Shown here: positions 27,013 through 37,023 of the stretch, piece after piece | Layout of the letters: every line of letters starts with the position of its first letter | Position numbering within the stretch: the stretch's first letter is position 1 | Source: Bacteroidales bacterium | Lineage (GTDB): Bacteria; Bacteroidota; Bacteroidia; Bacteroidales; WCHB1-69 | Direction of reading: 5' to 3' | NCBI GenBank assembly: GCA_024685175.1 | Contig: JAIKWD010000007.1 | Location: 1-64,000 of the forward strand | DNA: 64,000 nt | The notes under the pieces: generated by a model | Databases searched by the model: none | What the model was told of the DNA's origin: nothing | Seen by the model: the letters and a program-made list of their open reading frames with translations, nothing else | Position numbers and translations under genes: made by a program

Positions 27013-27777
27013 TCATCGTGAGTGGTCGAAAAAAAGAAGGAAGCCTTTATAAAAGGTTCGGGTCACCTTGAAACATTGGTTCTTTATCGTAACCATCTTC
27101 TTATCTATTCTATTTATTTTCTGACAGTTAACGACTGTAGAGCGATTAATCTTCAAGAATTTATTAGCAGGCAATTGTTTGACGAAGTTTTTCAGGTTTT
27201 TCTTGTCATAGACCGGCGAGCCTTTTTCAAGGACCACCCTCATCTCATTACCCACACTTTGGGCAAACAGGATCTCGTCACAAAACAGGCGACAATATCC
27301 ATTCTTTTTGTCTTGTATGAAGATGAAGTCTTTATCTGTCTGAAAGGCTATTCTATCTTCGTTATAGGAAGCAGGCAACTCATGGACTTGAGAATTATGT
27401 TCTGTCAGTGACAAGAGGTAGCCATAGATATTAAGAATCTTACTCATGACATTCTGCACATTATCCTTTTCTATAGGTAAGAAAATAAAATCAGAGAAGC
27501 CTTGGCCCAAACAGTCCTTGATTTTTTTATACCCATTAACTGTTCCCACGCCAACCACGTAGGGCGGTTTTTGAATCAGGTTTAGAATTTCGTGCATTTC
27601 CAAGTCAAGGATAAGAATGGGAGATTTGTGTTTCGTCAAATATTCCAAAGCTTCACTCCTATTACGCAGAATACTATCTATCTCAAAAGAATAAAACTCC
27701 GAAAGGATGGCTTTTAATGCTGTTTGTATTTTCTCATCGGTTACAAACATAGAACAATTAATAGATTTATCATCCAT
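27013..27777 (-). CDS. LytTR DNA-binding domain response regulator
   Basis: N-terminal receiver-like ILILDLEMHEIL; C-terminal LytTR DEILFAQSVGNEMRVVLEKG...KFLKINRSTVVNCQKINRIDKKMV. Confidence 0.82.
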   Translation of the reverse strand: MDDKSINCSMFVTDEKIQTALKAILSEFYSFEIDSILRNRSEALEYLTKHKSPILILDLEMHEILNLIQKPPYVVGVGTVNGYKKIKDCLGQGFSDFIFLPIEKDNVQNVMSKILNIYGYLLSLTEHNSQVHELPASYNEDRIAFQTDKDFIFIQDKKNGYCRLFCDEILFAQSVGNEMRVVLEKGSPVYDKKNLKNFVKQLPANKFLKINRSTVVNCQKINRIDKKMVTIKNQCFKVTRTFYKGFLLFFDHSR

Positions 27778-28016
27778 AAAACTTTATTTTGTTTAATTAA
27801 TAAGAGGTATGGCAAAAATACGTATAACATCTATTTTTCCACAATGGAAAATGATAATCAGGCACACAATCGGGGTTCTTTAGCAACAAAACAACATCAT
27901 TTGTGCAAATACGGATGTTTTTTGTAACACAAAGAGCTATAACACCGATATTTTCAGGCCTTAAAACGGCAAGGTAGCCAAGCTATCATCAGAAGCCTAA
28001 AATCTGCTATTTTTTG

Positions 28017-28024
28017 TATCTTTG
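28017..28024 (+). promoter_or_regulatory. -7 element TATCTTTG of trpS
   Basis: TAnnTTTG match 20 nt before ATG 28045. Confidence 0.55.
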
Positions 28025-28044
28025 CCGCCTTAAACAACAACGAT

Positions 28045-29040
28045 ATGGATACAGTAGTCAGTGGCATCAGGCCAACAGGTTTTTTGCATTTAGGCAACTA
28101 TTTCGGAGCTTTGCGCAACTTCATCAAGATGCAGAACGAGAATCGGTGTTTTTTCTTCATCGCCGACTATCATTCTCTTACCACGCACCCCACCCCGACA
28201 GACCTGCGCACCAACGTCAAGAACGTGCTCATCGACTACATCGCGGCGGGATTGGACCCCGAGAAGGCCACCATCTATGTGCAGAGCGATGTGCCGCAGG
28301 TGTGCGAGCTCAGTCTGCTGCTCTCGATGAACGTCTATGTGGGTGAGCTGCAGCGTGTGGCTTCCTTCAAGGAGAAGGTGCGCCGCCAGCCCAACAACGT
28401 CAACGCCGGTCTGCTCAACTACCCCGTCTTGATGGCTGCCGACATCCTGTTGCACCGCGCCGACAAGGTGCCCGTGGGCAAGGACCAGGAGCAGCATCTC
28501 GAGATGACCCGCGACTTCGCCCAGCGTTTCAACCATATCTACCAGCACGAGTATTTCAAGTTGCCCGTGGCCTACAACTTTGGCAACGAGCTGATCAAGA
28601 TACCCGGACTGGACGGCTCCACCAAGATGTCCAAGTCCGACAACGAGGGCTCCTGTATCTTCTTGTCCGACGCACCCGAGGTGGTTCGCAAGAAGATTAT
28701 GCGCGCGGTTTCCGACAGCGGCCCCACCGAGCCCGGCCAACCCAAGTCGCAGGCCGTGGAGAATCTCTTCAGCTTGATGAAAGCCGTCTCTACCCCCGAC
28801 ACTGTCCAGTATTTCGAAGACCAATACCAGGCCTGCCAGATTCGCTACGGCGATATGAAGAAGCAACTGGCGGCCGATATGATTGCTTTCACTCAACCCA
28901 TCTACGAGCGCATTCTTGAATTGCGCTCCAAGGACGACTACATCAGTCGTGTGGCCCGCGAAGGCGCCGAAAGAGCCCGCGAAAGCGCCGCCAAGACAGT
29001 CAAAGACGTACGGGAAATTATCGGATTCAAAGCCCTTTAA
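28045..29040 (+). CDS. trpS: Tryptophan--tRNA ligase
   Basis: VVSGIRPTGFLHLGNYFGALRNFIKMQ (HLGN) and GLDGSTKMSKSDN (KMSKS). Confidence 0.97.
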   Translation: MDTVVSGIRPTGFLHLGNYFGALRNFIKMQNENRCFFFIADYHSLTTHPTPTDLRTNVKNVLIDYIAAGLDPEKATIYVQSDVPQVCELSLLLSMNVYVGELQRVASFKEKVRRQPNNVNAGLLNYPVLMAADILLHRADKVPVGKDQEQHLEMTRDFAQRFNHIYQHEYFKLPVAYNFGNELIKIPGLDGSTKMSKSDNEGSCIFLSDAPEVVRKKIMRAVSDSGPTEPGQPKSQAVENLFSLMKAVSTPDTVQYFEDQYQACQIRYGDMKKQLAADMIAFTQPIYERILELRSKDDYISRVAREGAERARESAAKTVKDVREIIGFKAL

Positions 29041-29049
29041 TCTTTCACT

Positions 29050-31146
29050 ATGGCTCTGCTCACCAAATATTCTCTTTGGTTTTTGCCACTCATCTTGCTC
29101 ATAGGAGCAGGCTATGCCCTCTTTCTCTACTTCAAAAATGACAACATTGTCTTTGAGAAACGGGATCGCATCATCATGGCCACCTTACGTGGTCTTGCCA
29201 TGTCACTCTTGGCTTTCCTTCTTCTCACCCCCATGCTTAAACTCATTCTCAAGCAGACGGACAAACCCTTAATTCTGCTTGCTATTGACAACAGCGAGTC
29301 GTTGCGTGCGAACAAGGACTCTGCCTACTACATAAATGACTACCCGAAGGCCGTGCAGAATCTGGCGGCGGCAATCGGAGACAAATACGAGCTCAAAACC
29401 TATCTTGTTGGTGATGAAGATCACCTGCTCGGCAACGATGAGGCTTTCAATCTGGATTACTCCGACAAATCCACCAATCTGTCCTCCATCTTTGACCAAA
29501 TCAATATGCTCTATGCAAACCGTAACGTAGGCGCTGTGGTCCTGCTGAGCGACGGCATCTACAACACGGGAGCTAATCCATACTACAAAGCTTCTCGCTG
29601 CAGTTTCCCCGTTTACACGGTCGGATTAGGCAACACAGACCTCACTGTCGACCTGTTCTTCTCCAATGTCACACACAACAAGCAGGCCTTCAAGGGCAAT
29701 ATGTTTCCCGTGGAGTTAACCGTGGCCGCCAACAAGCTTTCCGGCAAAACCGCGGAACTCACCGTCATGGAAGGCAAAGAGCAAGTGTTTCACAAGACTA
29801 TAAACTTAAGTGGCAACCGCCATTTCGAGACTATAAAGCTCAACTTGGAGGCCAAGAGCATCGGCACCCACCACTATCGTGCAGATTTGACCGAACTGGA
29901 TGGAGAGGTGACGCACAAGAACAACCACATCCATTTCTACGTTGATGTGGTTGAGTCGAAAGACAAGATTGCCATCGTATACAACTCACCCCATCCTGAT
30001 GTGGCTGCAATGAACGAAGCGTTGTCGCAGACAGACAACTATCAGGTGGAAGTCTCTGCTGCCAACGAATTCAAGGGCAACCCATCCGACTACAGTCTTG
30101 TCATCCTGCACCAGCTGCCATCCAAGACAAACTCTGCCTCCAACCTCATCTCGCAGATACGAAAAAGTGGCACTTCGGCGCTATACGTGTTGGGCACGCA
30201 AACCGACCTCAACAATTTCAACACCCTAAACACCGGTCTTACCGTAACGCAGAGCAAGACGCTCACCAACAACGCAGTTCCGATGTTCAACCAGAACTTC
30301 ACCTCGTTCACTTTCTCCGAGGAAGCCAAACAGATGCTCGGCAAGTATCCGCCCATCAAGACCATCTTCGGAACCTACAAGACCAGCGTTTCCGCCAACG
30401 TGTTTATGTACCAACGTATCAGCGGTGTGGAGACCAAATACCCATTGATCGTCTTTAACGACCAAAACGGCGCCAAGACGGGCATCATCACCGGAGCTGG
30501 ATTCTGGCAATGGAAACTCTACAACTACATATACGCTGACAACCACGAGGCTTTCAACGAGATCATAGACAAAACGGTTCTTTACCTGGCAGCGAAAGGA
30601 GACAAGAGTCAGTTTCGGGTGCGCCATGAGGACGTGTTCGCCGAGAATGCAGATGTCGAGTTCTCCGCCGAATTGTTCAACGACAGTTACGAGCTCATAA
30701 ACGAGCCCGACGTCAAGATGGTTATCAAGGGCAGTGGCGACACCACCTACGAAGCGCAATTCTCCAAGCAGAACAAGGGTTATTACCTCAATATGGGCGA
30801 ACTACCCACCGGCAACTACACCTGGACGGCCACCACAAAAGTGGGCAACAAACGTCTAGAGCGAACTGGCCGTTTCTCAATCCAGGAAGTAATGCTCGAA
30901 ACCGCCAACCTCATCGCTGACCACGAACTACTCAAAAGCATCTCTACCGCCACCAACGGCAAGTTCTTCGAAAAAGACGACATCGATAAAGTGGCACAAG
31001 CCATCAAATCCAACGACAACATCAAATCCATTGCCAGCTACCAGAAAAAATACACCATGCTACTCAACTCTCCTTGGTATCTGGCCGCCATCGTACTACT
31101 GCTCGGCATAGAATGGTTCCTGCGCAAATGGCACGGAGGATACTAA
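29050..31146 (+). CDS. Membrane protein with VWA-like domain
   Basis: N- and C-terminal TM helices; MIDAS-like AIDNSES and VVLLSDGIYNTGANP. Confidence 0.7.
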   Translation: MALLTKYSLWFLPLILLIGAGYALFLYFKNDNIVFEKRDRIIMATLRGLAMSLLAFLLLTPMLKLILKQTDKPLILLAIDNSESLRANKDSAYYINDYPKAVQNLAAAIGDKYELKTYLVGDEDHLLGNDEAFNLDYSDKSTNLSSIFDQINMLYANRNVGAVVLLSDGIYNTGANPYYKASRCSFPVYTVGLGNTDLTVDLFFSNVTHNKQAFKGNMFPVELTVAANKLSGKTAELTVMEGKEQVFHKTINLSGNRHFETIKLNLEAKSIGTHHYRADLTELDGEVTHKNNHIHFYVDVVESKDKIAIVYNSPHPDVAAMNEALSQTDNYQVEVSAANEFKGNPSDYSLVILHQLPSKTNSASNLISQIRKSGTSALYVLGTQTDLNNFNTLNTGLTVTQSKTLTNNAVPMFNQNFTSFTFSEEAKQMLGKYPPIKTIFGTYKTSVSANVFMYQRISGVETKYPLIVFNDQNGAKTGIITGAGFWQWKLYNYIYADNHEAFNEIIDKTVLYLAAKGDKSQFRVRHEDVFAENADVEFSAELFNDSYELINEPDVKMVIKGSGDTTYEAQFSKQNKGYYLNMGELPTGNYTWTATTKVGNKRLERTGRFSIQEVMLETANLIADHELLKSISTATNGKFFEKDDIDKVAQAIKSNDNIKSIASYQKKYTMLLNSPWYLAAIVLLLGIEWFLRKWHGGY

Positions 31147-31253
31147 TCGCGGAGCGATTAAAGATTAAAGATCAAAAAACAAAGACCAAAGTAATATAAG
31201 ACGCAAGACTTCATTCCTCATTCCTGACTCCTAACTTCTAACCCCTAATCGCA

Positions 31254-31898
31254 ATGAAAAAGATACTTGTCATATTCCTCCTCAGTTTGTTTGTCGCTCC
31301 GCTCGGGGCGCAACAAATCGCGTTGCTCAAGTACAGCGGAGGTGGCGACTGGTACGTCAACCCCACCTCCTTGCCCAACCTCATCAAATTCTGCAACGCC
31401 AACTTGGGAATGTCGTTGGATGCCAAGCCGGCGACCGTGGAAGTAGGCAGCGCCGACATCTTCCAATATCCCTTCGTGCACATGACGGGCCACGGCAACA
31501 TCGTCTTCAACGATGCGGAGGTGGACAACTTGCGCACCTACCTCATCTCCGGCGGCTTCCTGCACGCCGACGACAACTATGGTATGAACCAATACATCCG
31601 AAGGGAGATGAAGAAAGTGTTTCCCGAACTGGAGATGGTGGAACTGCCGTTCAACCATCCCATTTTCCATCAGAAGTACAACTTTTCCAACGGTTTGCCG
31701 AAAATCCACGAGCACGACAACAAGCCGCCGCAAGCCTTCGCCCTGTTTTGGGAAGGCCGTATGGTGTTCCTTTTCACCTACGAGTGCGACCTTGGCGACG
31801 GCTGGGAAGACTACATTGTCCACAAGGACTCTGAGGCCACGCGCACCAAGGCCCTACAGATGGGCGCCAACATCTTGCAGTACGTGTTTACGAATTAG
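31254..31898 (+). CDS. DUF4159 domain-containing protein
   Basis: Signal peptide; LKYSGGGDWYVNPTSLPNLIKF, FVHMTGHGNIVF, LRTYLISGGFLHADDNYG. Confidence 0.82.
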   Translation: MKKILVIFLLSLFVAPLGAQQIALLKYSGGGDWYVNPTSLPNLIKFCNANLGMSLDAKPATVEVGSADIFQYPFVHMTGHGNIVFNDAEVDNLRTYLISGGFLHADDNYGMNQYIRREMKKVFPELEMVELPFNHPIFHQKYNFSNGLPKIHEHDNKPPQAFALFWEGRMVFLFTYECDLGDGWEDYIVHKDSEATRTKALQMGANILQYVFTN

Positions 31899-31979
31899 GA
31901 ATTATTTGTTAAGAAACAACAGATGATTCCTGGCGACTTTGAATTCTGAATTTTGATCTTGCGTTTGCAGTGCGAATGC

Positions 31980-33332
31980 CTACATCGCCCACACCAGCAG
32001 GCCTCCACAGATGATAAGGCCACTGACAAAGAGGTCGATGAGGCAGAATCCCATAATATCTTTAGCGTTCAACTTGGCGATAGCCAGCGCGGGGATGGCC
32101 CAAAAGGGCTGAATAAGGTTGGTCCACGCATCACCCCATGCGATGGCCGTGCCAGTAAGGCCGGGATCGACGCCAAGGTCAGCACCTGCTGCAAACATAA
32201 TGGGTGCCTGAATGGCCCAGTGTCCGCCGCCCGATGGCACGAAGATGTTGAGCACTGCGGCACACAGAAAGGTCAGCAACGGATAAGTGGTTGGCGTGGA
32301 AATGGAGATGCAGGCGTCACTAATAACAGTGCCGAAACAGATACCCGAGTGGCCAATGCCGGTGATAATACCCATAATACCGGCATAAAAGGGGAACTGC
32401 AACAGGATGCCCGCCGCTCCTGACGCAGCCTTGCCAAAAGCACGCACGTAGGCCAGCGGCGTACCGTGCAGGATGATGCCTACGAACAGGAATAACATAA
32501 TGACGGCATTAAGGTCCAACGAGCCGCCACGGACAAACAACTTGATTATCAAGTAGCCTAATCCTAACAACGCGACAAGCCAACTCAGCACACGGCTGTT
32601 TTCCATCTTCTCGGCAGGGGTGACGGATTCCACCTTCGGTGCAGGAGCCTCTTCCACAAGCAAATCCGGGCTTACGGCTACGACCTGCTCGGCTTTGGGG
32701 TGCATCAGCGAGTTGACGACAACCAATGCGGCGATGACGAGCACGACCATCACGATATTATGCACATCGAGGATGGTCTGCGATACGGGTATGGGACTGG
32801 TCAGCACGCCGTTGGTAGCGGCTGTCAGGGCCTCACCAGGCGTAGCCATCGTCAACGGGATAGAGCCGGAGAGGCCGGCGTGCCACACCACAAAGCCGCT
32901 GTACGCCGAAGCGATAAGCAGGCGGTAGTCCACGCCCGGCAACTTGCGGGCTATCTCCTTGGCAAAGATGACACCTACGATAAGTCCGAAACCCCAGTTG
33001 AGCCAACAAGCCACGGCGGACACCCCTGTCACCAAGGCAATGGCCCCTGCAGGCTTCTTGGGCAACGAAGCCATGGCATTGATGGCACGCTTCACCACGG
33101 GCGCCGAAGCCAGTGTGGAACCACAAACCAACACTAAGGCCATCTGCATGGCGAACGCCAATAGATTCCATACGCCATTGCCCCAATGCTCCACCACCTC
33201 CAGAGGAGTCTGACGGCAAATGGGCATGGCCAACAAAGCGGCCACAAAGGTCAGGATAATGGCAAAGATGAATGGTTCCGGCAAATAGCGCTGCACCAAC
33301 TTGACACAGCCCGATATCAACTTGCGGAACAT
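31980..33332 (-). CDS. Short-chain fatty acid transporter, AtoE family
   Basis: VQRYLPEPFIFAIILTFVAALLAM; NWGFGLIVGVIFAKEIAR; FVPSGGGHWAIQAPIM. Confidence 0.9.
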   Translation of the reverse strand: MFRKLISGCVKLVQRYLPEPFIFAIILTFVAALLAMPICRQTPLEVVEHWGNGVWNLLAFAMQMALVLVCGSTLASAPVVKRAINAMASLPKKPAGAIALVTGVSAVACWLNWGFGLIVGVIFAKEIARKLPGVDYRLLIASAYSGFVVWHAGLSGSIPLTMATPGEALTAATNGVLTSPIPVSQTILDVHNIVMVVLVIAALVVVNSLMHPKAEQVVAVSPDLLVEEAPAPKVESVTPAEKMENSRVLSWLVALLGLGYLIIKLFVRGGSLDLNAVIMLFLFVGIILHGTPLAYVRAFGKAASGAAGILLQFPFYAGIMGIITGIGHSGICFGTVISDACISISTPTTYPLLTFLCAAVLNIFVPSGGGHWAIQAPIMFAAGADLGVDPGLTGTAIAWGDAWTNLIQPFWAIPALAIAKLNAKDIMGFCLIDLFVSGLIICGGLLVWAM

Positions 33333-33355
33333 CTCAATCTATGATTTAATGACGA

Positions 33356-35482
33356 CTATTGTACTAATATCTTACGAATGGTCTTGCCCGACTTCGTATC
33401 CATCTGTACCATATACAAGCCGGATGCCAAATTGGAGACATTCATCGTATGCAAATTATCACCAAGGCTGGCGTCGAAACTTTCAGCCAGCACCACTTTG
33501 CCTGTAGCATCCATGATCTTGCAGTTCACGACTTGCGACTCTTGCAAGTTGAAGCTTACGGACATGTTGTCGGACACGGGGTTGGGATAGATACGCAAAT
33601 CTTCGATACCGCTATGGTCCTCAACACCATCGAGAGCCCAATAGCGCAACTCAAAGCCATCTGCCTGATCCCAGTTGTCGGACACGAAGTTGACTCTCAT
33701 CTTGCTAAAGTTCACCAATTCAGTGCCTGTAGGAGGATTATATATGTCGAAACGTTTGTACAATGTCGGCGGCATGGTGGTATTGTCATAGACATCGACA
33801 AAATCGCCATAGCCGAGGTCAAACTTCGGGAAGGAGATAGAGAAGCCGGAGATATAGTTCAGAGACACACTCCATGTGCAATTGGTCTCCGGATGATAAT
33901 CCTCTCCTTCTGAAGAGCCGTCGGTGATGGCCATTGTCCAGTCATGGATTAGGGCATTGGTACAAGTAGGTGCTTCCAGTTGGGTTTGGTAAGACAAGAG
34001 GAAACCATAATAGTCCGTATTGGTTTCAGGGCCATTGCCATTGGTCGTGAACGTGATAAGGACGCTGTCAGCCGTCACCGTTATCTCCTCTTCTGGCACA
34101 TTTGTACCCGTATACACGGCTTTTACGCCAGACTCAACCGTAGGGCCATTATAAATAGTCAAGAAATCCACATTAGGATTCAGATCCAGACGGTCAAAAG
34201 AGAACGTGTAAGAAGTAGCTGTGGGAACGGCAACCATCCACGAGCAATCGGGGCCGGCCTTATAAGGTCTGATGGTTGCGGAGCCGTCCATCACATAGCC
34301 GAAGGAGGCAGTCAAGCGTTTATGGCCTTGGCATTCGGTGTTGAGAGCTGTATAGTAGGGTAAGATATGGATCACAGCCTCAGCATTGTAGTCGTAGTGT
34401 GTCCATCCGGCCACAAAGTTATCTATAGCATAAAAGCCATCGGAAGCGCCGCCCCATCCGTAGTTTATGTGGAGTTTATCCGTTTCATCGTAGCCATCTA
34501 CCACATAGGCATGGCATGAGCTCTCCGAACAGCCGGCAAAATAGACCGGACATTTAAGATCGATCTCATTTTTCAACAGATTGACAAAATTGCCTATTGT
34601 CGAGCTATCATATATGGCGCGAGAGAAGGTGTTGATGCCTGGATCATAGTCGAAGGTTTGATACAACTGTTTTCTTGCCGTTTCTGTGGCAGCGCCAGAG
34701 CCATCAGCAGTATAGCCCATTTGAATGGCTACGCCAAAGTGATGGACCAATTTGGCGATTTCGTTAGCGTAGCTCATAGGTCTGTTACACATAGCATCCC
34801 AGTTATAGGTGTGCTCGCTGAAGTTTACATACTGCATAGGGTATCCCGCCGGGATGTAAAGGGAAATACCGTGTCCGGATTTAGGATGATGGTGATAATT
34901 CATGATCTGAGCGCAAGCCAAGGCTACACAACCATTCGGCACGCGATAGTCATAATATTCACCCGATTGGACATCCCAAGGACAATACGTGTTGTAGAAT
35001 TTGTTCTGATTCCAGTGAGTGGTAAGCAAATAGTTATATCTATCTCCTTTCGTTAGGTTGGGTTCGAATTCGGCTGCCAAATAATGATCCCAAAGACTCT
35101 TGGCACTCTTCGTCGGCAACAACTTGGAGGATTCCGCAAATTGGATCTGCTGTTCATAATAATGGAAGAGGTCTTTTACCGGCGGGATCATCTCGAAATT
35201 TTGATCCAAAGAATAAGCCAAAACCGGAGGAGCCAACTTGGAAGCCGAGACGATCACAAAACCCAAATTACCAATATCATAGCGATACAAATAATTCATG
35301 TTTTCATTAGCGATAACCTCTTGCAAATACACTTGAACAGGTTCCTTGGACATGGACATGTACTTTTCAGTCACGAAACGGTTGGCCACCATGTCGGCCT
35401 CTTTTTTCGTCACACTCTGGGCCATGAGCGCGTTGACTATCATAAAACAAGCCAGCGTAAATAAAGGGATAAGCTTTTTCAT
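33356..35482 (-). CDS. C10 family (streptopain-like) cysteine peptidase with two CUB-like domains and T9SS sorting domain
   Basis: VPNGCVALACAQIMNYHHHP; SSCHAYVVDGYDETDKLHINYGWGG; CUB-like repeats; C-terminal LRIYPNPVSDNMSV...GLYMVQMDTKSGKTIRKILVQ. Confidence 0.9.
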   Translation of the reverse strand: MKKLIPLFTLACFMIVNALMAQSVTKKEADMVANRFVTEKYMSMSKEPVQVYLQEVIANENMNYLYRYDIGNLGFVIVSASKLAPPVLAYSLDQNFEMIPPVKDLFHYYEQQIQFAESSKLLPTKSAKSLWDHYLAAEFEPNLTKGDRYNYLLTTHWNQNKFYNTYCPWDVQSGEYYDYRVPNGCVALACAQIMNYHHHPKSGHGISLYIPAGYPMQYVNFSEHTYNWDAMCNRPMSYANEIAKLVHHFGVAIQMGYTADGSGAATETARKQLYQTFDYDPGINTFSRAIYDSSTIGNFVNLLKNEIDLKCPVYFAGCSESSCHAYVVDGYDETDKLHINYGWGGASDGFYAIDNFVAGWTHYDYNAEAVIHILPYYTALNTECQGHKRLTASFGYVMDGSATIRPYKAGPDCSWMVAVPTATSYTFSFDRLDLNPNVDFLTIYNGPTVESGVKAVYTGTNVPEEEITVTADSVLITFTTNGNGPETNTDYYGFLLSYQTQLEAPTCTNALIHDWTMAITDGSSEGEDYHPETNCTWSVSLNYISGFSISFPKFDLGYGDFVDVYDNTTMPPTLYKRFDIYNPPTGTELVNFSKMRVNFVSDNWDQADGFELRYWALDGVEDHSGIEDLRIYPNPVSDNMSVSFNLQESQVVNCKIMDATGKVVLAESFDASLGDNLHTMNVSNLASGLYMVQMDTKSGKTIRKILVQ

Positions 35483-35520
35483 ATACATTAGTTCAATAAA
35501 GCTGCAAAAATAACAAAAAA

Positions 35521-35559
35521 AAGTTCCAACCCTCAAAAAAACTTCAAGGCTTGGAACTT
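35521..35559 (-). terminator. Intrinsic terminator of fructose-bisphosphate aldolase gene
   Basis: AAGTTCCAA (35521-35529) / TTGGAACTT (35551-35559); T-run on the minus strand beyond the stem. Confidence 0.7.
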
Positions 35560-35591
35560 TGTTTATATTTTGCTGCGAGCAGCGGTTATTA

Positions 35592-36668
35592 TTACAATCT
35601 GTCGATGCAGTTAAGGTCGGAGAAAGCGACTTTAAGACGCTCCACTACCGATTTTTCACCTTCACGCAAGAAAGCACGCGGATCATAGAACTTCTTGTTG
35701 GGCTTGTCATCGCCTTCAGGGTTGCCAATCTGCGATTGCAGATAAGCCTCATTCTTGATGTAATATTTGCGGATGCCATCCCAGAAAGCCCATTGCGTGT
35801 CGGTGTCGATGTTCATTTTCACAACACCATATTGAATGGCTTCCTTAATCTTGGCGGGTTCTGAGCCGGAGCCACCATGGAAGACGAAGTTGACGGGATT
35901 CGGCTGGGTGTTGTACTTCTTCATGATATACTCTTGGGAATTGTGCAAGATAATCGGTTCCAATTTGACGTTACCCGGTTTGTACACACCATGAACGTTG
36001 CCAAAGGAAGCGGCAATGGTGAAATTAGGACTGATCTTGCTCAGTTCTTCGTATGCGTATGCCACATCTTCAGGTTGGGTGTAGAGACGAGCACTATCGA
36101 TGCCGGTGTTGTCCACGCCATCTTCTTCACCGCCAGTGATACCCAATTCTATTTCGAGGGTCATTTCAATCTTCGCCATGCGGGCAAGATACTTCTTGCA
36201 TATCTCAATATTCTCTTTCAGAGGTTCTTCTGAGAGGTCAAGCATGTGAGAGCTGAACAGCGGTTTGCCATATTGGGCATAGTACTTCTCGCCTGCATCC
36301 AACAAGCCATCGATCCAAGGCAGAAGCTTCTTGGCAGCATGATCGGTATGCACGACCACGGGCACGCCGTAGTACTCTGCCATCTGATGGATGTGCATGG
36401 CGCCGGATATAGTACCTGCAATAGAGGCAGCCTGTCCGTCATTGCTCAACGATTTGCCGGCATAGAACTGACCACCACCGTTGGAGAACTGAATCATGAC
36501 GGGAGAGTTCACTGTCTTGGCCGCTTCCAATACAGCATTGATGGAGTCGGTACCCACCACGTTCACTGCGGGAAGAGCAAAATGTTCTTCTTTAGCGATT
36601 TTGAAGATTTCTTGAAGATCTTTACCATAAACCACACCGGGTTTTACTTTTTCTAAAATTTTTCCCAT
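35592..36668 (-). CDS. fbaA: Class II fructose-bisphosphate aldolase
   Basis: MGKILEKVKPGVVYGKDLQEIF; ALPAVNVVGTDSINAVLEAA; VVVHTDHAAKKLLPWIDGLL; NFVFHGGSGSEPAKIKEAI. Confidence 0.95.
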   Translation of the reverse strand: MGKILEKVKPGVVYGKDLQEIFKIAKEEHFALPAVNVVGTDSINAVLEAAKTVNSPVMIQFSNGGGQFYAGKSLSNDGQAASIAGTISGAMHIHQMAEYYGVPVVVHTDHAAKKLLPWIDGLLDAGEKYYAQYGKPLFSSHMLDLSEEPLKENIEICKKYLARMAKIEMTLEIELGITGGEEDGVDNTGIDSARLYTQPEDVAYAYEELSKISPNFTIAASFGNVHGVYKPGNVKLEPIILHNSQEYIMKKYNTQPNPVNFVFHGGSGSEPAKIKEAIQYGVVKMNIDTDTQWAFWDGIRKYYIKNEAYLQSQIGNPEGDDKPNKKFYDPRAFLREGEKSVVERLKVAFSDLNCIDRL

Positions 36669-36699
36669 AATTTTAAATTGTTTTATTTGATAATGAATA

Positions 36700-37023
36700 T
36701 TATTTCTTCTTTTTTCTTTTCCGATTCCATAGCCAAGAGGCAATATTGCTAGCCAACACGATAGCGGTGGACCATTTCGACTTGCCTAAAAGACCTGTGG
36801 CTTCACCTGCCATGCGTGTCACTTGTCCGATACCGCTCTCTGCGGCTCTTTTACCGAAGTTCCGGATACCCACTACTGAGCTCCACACCCTTTTAACGGT
36901 GTCCACATCTTCCGAATAGGCTTCGAAGTCTTTGCCCAACTTGGCCTCTTGCTTGGCAATCTGCCTGCGCAATTCACGCTTGCGGACCTCAATATCGTTC
37001 AAATTCCTGAACTTATCACTCAT
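36700..37023 (-). CDS. Hypothetical protein in YtxH/YqjE-type operon
   Basis: MSDKFRNLNDIEVRKRELRRQIAKQEAKLGKDFEAYSEDV; overlaps the next gene by 8 nt. Confidence 0.7.
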   Translation of the reverse strand: MSDKFRNLNDIEVRKRELRRQIAKQEAKLGKDFEAYSEDVDTVKRVWSSVVGIRNFGKRAAESGIGQVTRMAGEATGLLGKSKWSTAIVLASNIASWLWNRKRKKKK

